Assembly (NCBI GenBank): GCA_016710625.1
Contig: JADJVK010000030.1
Coordinates: 1-55,558 of the forward strand
Direction of reading: 5' to 3'
DNA: 55,558 nucleotides
DNA from: Saprospiraceae bacterium
GTDB taxonomy: Bacteria > Bacteroidota > Bacteroidia > Chitinophagales > Saprospiraceae
The notes below the pieces were generated by a model, which worked only from the letters and a program-made list of their open reading frames with translations, was not told where the DNA came from and did not search any database. This document shows positions 50,451 to 55,558 of the stretch, one piece after another. Position 1 is the stretch's first letter. Each line of letters starts with the position of its first letter. Position numbers and translations under genes: made by a program.

Positions 50451-51509
50451 GTGAATTTTGCTAAAGGAAATTATGCTGACTTTGTAAGAACTATCGCTAC
50501 GGTTGCAGTAATTGTAATCCATTCCAGCGGTGAGATCGTGAATAACTTCAATCATACTGATTGGAATAATTGGTGGGTATGTAATTTTTTTAACTCAATT
50601 ACCAGATGGAGTGTGCCGCTTTTTGTCATGCTGAGCGGTGCTTTATTGCTATCTTCAGATAAGATAGAGCCAAATTTTACTTTTTTCAAAAAGCGAATTT
50701 CTAGAGTTTTCATCCCCTTTGTTTTTTGGAGTATTTTCTATTTTATCTACACCTATCGAGATCCGATATACGATGGAACGGAATTGCCTTGGTACGACAT
50801 CCGACAAAACTTAAAAGTGACCGATATCTATTTCCATTTGTGGTTTATCTCTATGATTTTGGGCCTGTATTTATTGACGCCTTTTTTCAGAGTATATTTG
50901 AAAGCTGCTACCAAAAAAGATCAGGAATATTTTATTATTTTATGGTTCATTCTGGTTTCGATATCTTCCTATCATCCGAAGTTCTTTATTGTAAAATTCT
51001 TGGGATGGATGGGTTATTCTGGCATGTATTTTTTAGGGCATTACATCAAAACATATGGTTTGCCCTATCCGAAGATAGCTTATAAGATTGGGTGGGTTTG
51101 CTTCCTCTCTACTGCTCCCCTCACCTATTATTATTCCGCTCAATATGGGGTGTTCAATGGAGCGGTCTATTTGTATTTGGCACCGACGACCATTATTTAT
51201 TCTGCCACATTTTTTGATTGGTTGTTGACAAAAGATTGGGAAGCATTCGGCAATCGCTATCCATTTCTTTGGAAATCCATACATTATTTTGCAGGCATCA
51301 GTTTTGGTGTTTATCTTTTACATGCCTACGTTTTGGATTGTCTAAAAAATGGTTATTTTGGTTTTAAAATCTATAATGACAATTTATTGGGTCATCCAGT
51401 ATTTTCCATTTTTGCTGTTCCTGTTGTGGTAATTTCAGTATTAATCATTTGCACCATTTTGATTGGCTTGGCACATAAAATTCCATTTTTGAAGAAGTTG
51501 GTTGGGTAA
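50451..51509 (+). CDS. Acyltransferase family 3 membrane protein
   Basis: A 352-residue integral membrane O-acyltransferase (OafA/WecH family) with about ten helices. The catalytic His lies in the first helix region ATVAVIVIHSSGEIV (His24, residues 17-31); SITRWSVPLFVMLSGALLLSS follows near 50-70 (as SITRWSVPLFVMLSG and GALLLSS), then KKRISRVFIPFVFWSIFYF and HLWFISMILGLYLLTPFFR. Such enzymes move acetyl or succinyl groups to surface polysaccharides or lipids. Start is GTG at 50451. Divergent from nagB; GlcNAc-related acetylation by analogy with WecH is only a guess. Confidence 0.88.
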   Translation: MNFAKGNYADFVRTIATVAVIVIHSSGEIVNNFNHTDWNNWWVCNFFNSITRWSVPLFVMLSGALLLSSDKIEPNFTFFKKRISRVFIPFVFWSIFYFIYTYRDPIYDGTELPWYDIRQNLKVTDIYFHLWFISMILGLYLLTPFFRVYLKAATKKDQEYFIILWFILVSISSYHPKFFIVKFLGWMGYSGMYFLGHYIKTYGLPYPKIAYKIGWVCFLSTAPLTYYYSAQYGVFNGAVYLYLAPTTIIYSATFFDWLLTKDWEAFGNRYPFLWKSIHYFAGISFGVYLLHAYVLDCLKNGYFGFKIYNDNLLGHPVFSIFAVPVVVISVLIICTILIGLAHKIPFLKKLVG

Positions 51510-51835
51510 TTGGTTTTTAAAAATTTTGATTTAAATGATTCTTTTCTTAAAGGAAATAATTTGTTGTGAAGATGTCATCATCTTGGCTTTATTTGTTTCT
51601 TAATGGTTGTCATGAATATGAAATTTTGAAATTGGTAGTTATTTTTAGGTATTGAGTGAAATAATAAAATAAGTTTTGAGGGGATTTTTGCAAGAATATG
51701 TAAGTATTGGTATTTTTGTAACAGTTAAATATAAATAGATATTAATAATGAAATCAATCTAAGTTTTTAGGTTTATTTCATGAAAACTTGAGTTAATATT
51801 CTGATTATTGCAAAAAATAATCATTACCTGAAATT
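51510..51835. other. 326-base intergenic region with promoter for the nuclease gene
   Basis: No ORF is seen. The first ~180 bases after the acyltransferase stop hold no recognisable hairpin with a T tract. The rest contains the promoter described at 51687-51718 and a leader of about 110 bases. Confidence 0.5.
51687..51718 (+). promoter_or_regulatory. Near-consensus Bacteroidota promoter
   Basis: TTTG at 51687-51690, a 20-base spacer, and TATTTTTG at 51711-51718 match the TTTG-N19-21-TAnnTTTG form fully. Transcription should start near 51725, leaving an unusually long leader of ~110 bases before the ATG at 51836. Confidence 0.6.
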
Positions 51836-52664
51836 ATGGAGAAGTTAAATATAAATTTAGTACTTAATGCTCTTGATAAATTCTGGGGAGATGGAGAATT
51901 TCATAACGTTGAATGTTTTCCTTCTACATCATTTAAATTCAAAGATTCAAAAAGTTATCAATCAATTGTTAAACAATTGGAAAAGGAATCATTAATTGAA
52001 CGAAAAGGTGGACAAAAGACAGGAAGAAGTTTTGCGTTAATAGAAAATGATCAATCTGAACATTTTGATAACAGAAGATATGTAGAACTTCATCTAAGGA
52101 TAACTTTAAAAAGGGCATGAATATTTGAATAATGATGTTAATTCTCAATCAATTAATTTTAAGGAATTGACTGCAAGGATTATCACTTCAATTCAAGAAA
52201 AAAATCCCAAATTTATAAAACAATTTAAAGATGGAATAACAAAACAACTTGATGAGGATGATTTTAGAAGCGAATTTTATAGAATATTTAGTTTGAATTA
52301 TAATGTGACATCTGAAGAAGAAAGTAGAATCGGAAGAACAGATTTAGTTGTTTATTTCAGTAAAGACAACAGAAGCATAATGGAATTTAAGGTATTGGGA
52401 AGAAATGATTACAAAGAAATTATTAATCAAATTTATGGCTATTTGACTGACTCTGATAAAGAAGGATACATTCTAATGGTTAACCCAAATAGAAATTCTG
52501 AAATAGTTGATAAATACAAAGAAATGATTAAAAAAACCGATAGTGGTTTTGTATCAAACTCATTTGAAGAACTTGAAGTTAATGGATTTAAATATTACAA
52601 ATCAGAACATAATATCAATGTTTTGAATAAAATAATATATCATTTCATTTTAAATGTATATTAA
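51836..52664 (+). CDS. Winged-helix plus PD-(D/E)XK nuclease-like protein, one frame change
   Basis: Open as 51836-52120 (94 codons) and 52125-52664. Removing one A from the A5 run near 52108-52112 changes ITLKRA-stop into ITLKGHEYLNN, a typical end of winged-helix domains ('lTxkGheyL'), and gives one 275-residue protein. The N-terminal ~100 residues look like a DUF2513-like winged helix (YQSIVKQLEKESLIERKGG). The C-terminal part has a nuclease-like core: Glu146 in FRSEFYRIF, Asp169 in SRIGRTDLVVYF, and Glu183/Lys185 in SIMEFKVLGRND, followed by INQIYGYL, which fits the PD-(D/E)XK superfamily. Family and target are unknown. Position in a repeat-bearing accessory stretch next to a Fic gene suggests a defence or mobile-element role, by inference only. 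Confidence 0.65.
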
Positions 52665-52856
52665 TATATAAAAATTGCTCTAAAAAATTTAATCCAAGAA
52701 ATACATACTATAATTCGTAAGATATGTTAACTAGACATTTCTAACAAATTTAGAAAACAACAAAATCACTACAATTTCAAAATTATAAGGATTACTATCG
52801 ATTTATATAATTACTATAATGCCTTGCAAACATATAATTTAGTTAACTATATTTAA

Positions 52857-53286
52857 ATGAAAATATTATTTAATAAATTCATAAATTATTTAACAGATAG
52901 GCCTAAGAATCTATTCATTATTGACAGTTTTGGAGCAATATTGACCGCCTTTTTCTTATTTGTGATTATTAGACAATTTAACTTTTTTTTTTGGATTACC
53001 TAAAAAGAGATACATATCTATCATTAATAGCTTTTGTTATAGTATTTATTCAACTTTCCTGTTTTATTATTTTAAAAAACATTGGACACCTTTTTTAATG
53101 ATTAATGGTATTGCAAACTTATTTTATTGTACATTGACTTTTGGACTTTTTATGAAATACTATCCTTTATTAACAATTTTAGGAAAAATATATATTTTCA
53201 TTGAGATAGTAATTATTTTAGGAATTGGTTATACCGAACTTAAAGTAGCAGCAAGAATTAAAAAGAAAAGATTAATAAACAAGTAA
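52857..53286 (+). CDS. Small four-helix membrane protein, one frame change
   Basis: ATG 52857 reads MKILFNKFINYLTDRPKNLF, then hits a stop after the T10 run at 52983-52992. With nine Ts it continues FNFFFGLPKKRYISIINSF and joins the open frame 53098-53286, giving 142 residues. Predicted helices are at ~20-42, 53-72, 82-101 and 107-127, with a basic tail RIKKKRLINK. The RPKNLFIIDSFGAILTAFFL start and YTELKVA end resemble an uncharacterised family that I recall from other Bacteroidota; no function is known. It stands alone, about 190 bases after the nuclease-like gene. Confidence 0.65.
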
Positions 53287-53483
53287 ACTATAAGCAAGAA
53301 AATATTGTAGTTAACTAGACAACTTTTGAACATCAATGAGCACATTCCAAATTAGAAAATTTTATAAAAAAAATTATAATTAGCTAAAATATATTCGTAG
53401 TAATTTGTATATCAGATAAATAAGCCTTCATTAAGAACAATGTTGATATTTAATAAAAAATAACTTCTAGATTCTCTTCACTT

Positions 53484-53507
53484 GGTAAATCGGACTTTAG
53501 TCCGATT
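53484..53507. repeat. REP-like palindrome, copy 1
   Basis: AATCGGACTTTAGTCCGATT (53488-53507) is an almost perfect inverted repeat. It is preceded by GGTA, the same tetranucleotide as in copy 2. It belongs to a family of four in the window. Confidence 0.75.
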
Positions 53508-53608
53508 CTAATTAAAAGTCTATGTTTTTTAACGGATTAATCTTTGATTTTTTAATTCAAAGAGAATTCTATATGTATTTGACTAAAGTCAATTCTTTTT
53601 TCTTTCTA

Positions 53609-53632
53609 GGTAAATCGGACTAATGTCTGATT
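53609..53632. repeat. REP-like palindrome, copy 2 (degenerate)
   Basis: AATCGGACTAATGTCTGATT (53613-53632) is preceded by CTAGGTA. It shares GGTAAATCGGACT with copy 1, 125 bases upstream, but the right arm carries mismatches. Confidence 0.7.
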
Positions 53633-53668
53633 CTATTTATATTCTAAATATTTTTATATCTAATTTAC

Positions 53669-53688
53669 AAACGGACTGAAGTCCGTTT
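53669..53688. repeat. REP-like palindrome, copy 3
   Basis: AAACGGACTGAAGTCCGTTT is a clean inverted repeat with 8-bp arms AAACGGAC/GTCCGTTT. It has the same core GGACT-n-AGTCC as copy 1 with changed outer bases. Confidence 0.75.
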
Positions 53689-53889
53689 CTCCCAATTTCT
53701 AACAAATGTATACTTTTGATAATTCGTCTTATGGTCGAGATTCGAAATTTACATCTTTTTCAAGGACAAAATCGTTGAACAAAATTTAAAATCCTAGCTT
53801 CCAAAATTATTTATAGATAAAATATAGATAATTTATGGATAAATTGTAAATTTGTTTATTATATTTTATAGATACTTTACGGATACGAT

Positions 53890-54969
53890 ATGGATAAATT
53901 TATAAATAAATTAAATTTTAATTTTAATACGAATCAACAAATATTAAAGTTAATAGGGAATATTGATGGATTTAAAGGAAAATGGAATATAGCTGAAAAT
54001 CAAGAAAATAGATATTTGAAAGAACTTAGAAAAATAGCTACAATTGAATCTATAGGTTCATCCACCAGAATTGAAGGGGCAACTTTAACTGACAAAGAGG
54101 TTCAAGAACTTTTAAATGATATAAAAATTACAAAATTAATAAGTAGAGATGACCAAGAAGTAGTTGGTTATTATGAAGTTTTTTTAGAATTGATCATAGA
54201 AAATTATAAAGACATCCCATTATCAGAAAGCTATATTAAGCAATTACATCAATTACTTTTGAAATATAGCAGCAAAGATGAAAGACATAGAGGAGGATTC
54301 AAGCAATTATCGAATAAAGTAGTTGCAAATTATCCAAACGGTGAACAAAAGGTGATTTTTGCAACTACTGAGCCGACTTTGGTTGCTGTGGAAATGAACG
54401 AATTAATTGTATGGACAAACCAACAAATCGTAGAAGATACCATTCATCCATTAATAATTATAGGTTCATTCATTTATGATTTCTTAAGTATTCACCCTTT
54501 TCAAGATGGCAATGGAAGACTATCAAGATTACTAACAACACTTTGTTTGCTTCAAAATGACTATTTATTTATTCAATATATTTCTTTTGAAAACCACATA
54601 GAGCAAAATAAAAAAGAGTACTATGAAGCTTTAATGACTGGTCAAAAAAACAGAGGAACAAAAGCGGAACTTATTGACAATTGGTTGATTTTCTTTTTGA
54701 ATAGTTTACATGTTTTGACTCAAAAATTGGAACAAAAATATGATGTATTTAAAAATAAAGGTGGTTACTTAAACGAAAGACAAAAACTCATAAAAGGACA
54801 TATTGAAAAGTTTCAACCAATAAAAGTAAGTGATTTAGCAACAAAATTTCCAGAAATTCAATTGAGTACATTAAAAAAAGACCTTCAATATTTAAAACAA
54901 GAACAAGAAATTAAAATGATAGGAATTGGGAAAGGAAGTATTTATATTTCTAATGATAAAAAAACTTAG
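53890..54969 (+). CDS. Fic family protein (class II, N-terminal inhibitory motif) with C-terminal winged helix
   Basis: A 359-residue protein of the Fic/DOC family, which usually transfers AMP to Tyr, Ser or Thr of target proteins. The active-site motif is complete: HPFQDGNGRLSR at 202-213. Residues 54-63 contain SSTRIEG, with Ser58 to Glu62-Gly63 matching the inhibitory motif (S/T)xxxE(G/N); placed before the Fic core this marks a class II, self-inhibited enzyme. The flap region is near 140-160 (SNKVVANYPNGEQKVIFATT). The last ~65 residues (~295-359) form a winged-helix-like part (PIKVSDLATKFPEIQLSTLKKD), common in this subgroup. No antitoxin gene is adjacent, as expected for class II. It lies between the palindromic repeats at 53.5-53.7 kb and 55.1 kb. 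Confidence 0.93.
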   Translation: MDKFINKLNFNFNTNQQILKLIGNIDGFKGKWNIAENQENRYLKELRKIATIESIGSSTRIEGATLTDKEVQELLNDIKITKLISRDDQEVVGYYEVFLELIIENYKDIPLSESYIKQLHQLLLKYSSKDERHRGGFKQLSNKVVANYPNGEQKVIFATTEPTLVAVEMNELIVWTNQQIVEDTIHPLIIIGSFIYDFLSIHPFQDGNGRLSRLLTTLCLLQNDYLFIQYISFENHIEQNKKEYYEALMTGQKNRGTKAELIDNWLIFFLNSLHVLTQKLEQKYDVFKNKGGYLNERQKLIKGHIEKFQPIKVSDLATKFPEIQLSTLKKDLQYLKQEQEIKMIGIGKGSIYISNDKKT

Positions 54970-55272
54970 TATAATAAGGAAAATTGTTTAGAAATTAGTA
55001 CAACTTTTCAAATAAAATGGAAATAATTTACTCTCATTATATATATATTTAATATGTTTGTATATCAGATAATTAAGCAATAATTAATAGCTTATTTGAA
55101 ATCTTAATAACAACTTTAGATACTCTTAGCTAGTTAATCGGACTAAGCCCGATTCAATTATATAATATAGTTTTTGGATTGATGAATAATTTTATTAATT
55201 CATAAAGAGTTTTATGATGATTTGCTTTTTTCGAATATTTTTGTAACCTTTGGCTAATTAATATTTATTTAA
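54970..55272. other. 303-base intergenic region
   Basis: No ORF is seen. It contains one further REP-like palindrome at 55136-55154 and otherwise plain AT-rich sequence without a clear terminator after the Fic gene. Confidence 0.5.
55136..55154. repeat. REP-like palindrome, copy 4
   Basis: AATCGGACTAAGCCCGATT is an imperfect inverted repeat (arms AATCGG/CCGATT) sharing AATCGGACT with copies 1 and 2. It lies about 1.45 kb downstream of copy 3, on the other side of the Fic gene. Confidence 0.7.
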
Positions 55273-55558
55273 ATGATGATTAATCCCAATATTTTTAAAC
55301 TTATATTTTTTTTCAATTTCTTTATTATAAGTTCATATGGACAAGAAATTGTTAAAAATACATGTGATAGCACTTTGCTAACAAAGCAAGAATATGAAAA
55401 ATGCATAGTTGATTCTGCTTGGACATCTGATATCATCCATAAGACAAATTATATTATTAAATTAAAAACTGATATTTTACCAAAATATCGTTTATTAAGA
55501 AAAGAATTAATTATTCCTACTTCTCTTCAACAATCATTACGACAACTCAAGTTAATTT
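55273..55558 (+). CDS. Start of a secreted protein, cut by window edge
   Basis: A frame open from ATG 55273 (a second ATG follows at 55276) to the right edge, at least 95 codons. The N-terminus MINPNIFKLIFFFNFFIISS followed by YGQ is a signal peptide with cleavage after GQ. The visible mature part is Lys- and Cys-containing (NTCDSTLLTKQEYEKCIVDS) with no recognisable domain. It may be another T9SS cargo protein, but the C-terminus is outside the window. Confidence 0.65.
   Translation, partial: MMINPNIFKLIFFFNFFIISSYGQEIVKNTCDSTLLTKQEYEKCIVDSAWTSDIIHKTNYIIKLKTDILPKYRLLRKELIIPTSLQQSLRQLKLI

Larger units (their letters stand above)
53287..53889. other. 603-base intergenic region with palindromic repeats
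   Basis: There is no coding frame of note on either strand. It holds three related palindromes (53488-53507, 53613-53632, 53669-53688), a short inverted repeat TTGACTAAAGTCAA (53579-53592) and, near the Fic start, repeated 'gata-' words (TATAGATAA/TTATGGATAA, 53811-53850). The palindromes are given as separate repeats. Confidence 0.6.

Noticed and set aside
51836..52664. Toxin-antitoxin pair made of the 94- and 179-codon frames
   Set aside because: The second frame has no ATG near its beginning and the single-base correction restores a winged-helix end, so one fused protein is more likely.
53484..53688. CRISPR array
   Set aside because: Repeats are palindromic, unequal in sequence and spacing (125 and 56 bases), and there are no cas genes.

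Overview
The window is AT-rich (about 30% GC by eye) and comes from a member of the Bacteroidota, probably a Saprospirales/Chitinophagales-like lineage. The evidence is type IX secretion (T9SS) C-terminal sorting domains of type A (Asn-Pro motif, Tyr/Phe-rich end) and type B (gliding-associated, NRWG/DRWGN motif), an S46 dipeptidyl peptidase, the NagB-LmbE fusion, the DUF1800/DUF1501 pair, LytS/LytTR regulation and -7 promoter elements of the form TAnnTTTG. TGA is used as a normal stop (first CDS, csaA), so the code is standard.

Layout. 1-3.8 kb: two tandem paralogous T9SS cargo proteins, the first cut by the left edge. 3.9-6.7 kb: proton-translocating transhydrogenase pntAA-pntAB-pntB. 7-11.6 kb: an orphan sorting-domain peptide, a PKD/type B cargo protein, an N-acetylmuramoyl-L-alanine amidase and a large type B protein on the minus strand. 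11.7-15.3 kb: csaA, a small membrane protein, a lipoprotein and an S46 peptidase. 15.4-15.6 kb: tRNA-Gly(GCC) and tRNA-Leu(UAA). 15.8-19 kb: DUF1800 plus DUF1501. 19-20 kb: a secreted caspase/CHAT-like protein (minus strand). 20.1-24.5 kb: tight operon of M1 peptidase, purM, FMN reductase and tpiA. 24.5-28 kb: M36 metalloprotease. 28.2 kb: CorA. 29.6-33.2 kb: class Ia ribonucleotide reductase nrdB-nrdA. 33.3 kb: CBM48 protein. 34-39.4 kb: S8 and reprolysin-like T9SS proteases. 39.6-41.2 kb (minus): folE-ferredoxin-cvpA. 41.5-45.8 kb: LytS-LytTR, DEAD-box helicase, FtsX-type permease. 46-50.3 kb (minus): a GlcNAc unit, nagB-lmbE followed by a GH20 hexosaminidase. 50.4 kb: acyltransferase 3. 51.8-55.5 kb: a gene-sparse, repeat-bearing accessory stretch with a winged-helix/PD-(D/E)XK protein, a small membrane protein, palindromic repeats, a Fic protein and the start of a secreted protein.

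Functional theme: many products are exported. The proteases (S46, M1, M36, S8, reprolysin-like) and GH20 plus NagB-LmbE fit a polymer-degrading life on proteins and chitin or peptidoglycan sugars. The rest are core metabolism and regulation.

The most striking property is that at least twelve genes carry single-base frame changes, mostly in homopolymers, including normally essential nrdB and conserved pntB. Correcting one base at each place restores full family-length proteins, so I annotate these genes over their whole span. Sequencing or assembly error is the simplest explanation, but the raw sequence alone cannot prove it. I found no CRISPR array, rRNA, transposase or clear prophage. The best candidate for something undescribed is the 51.8-55.3 kb accessory stretch; its function is unproven.
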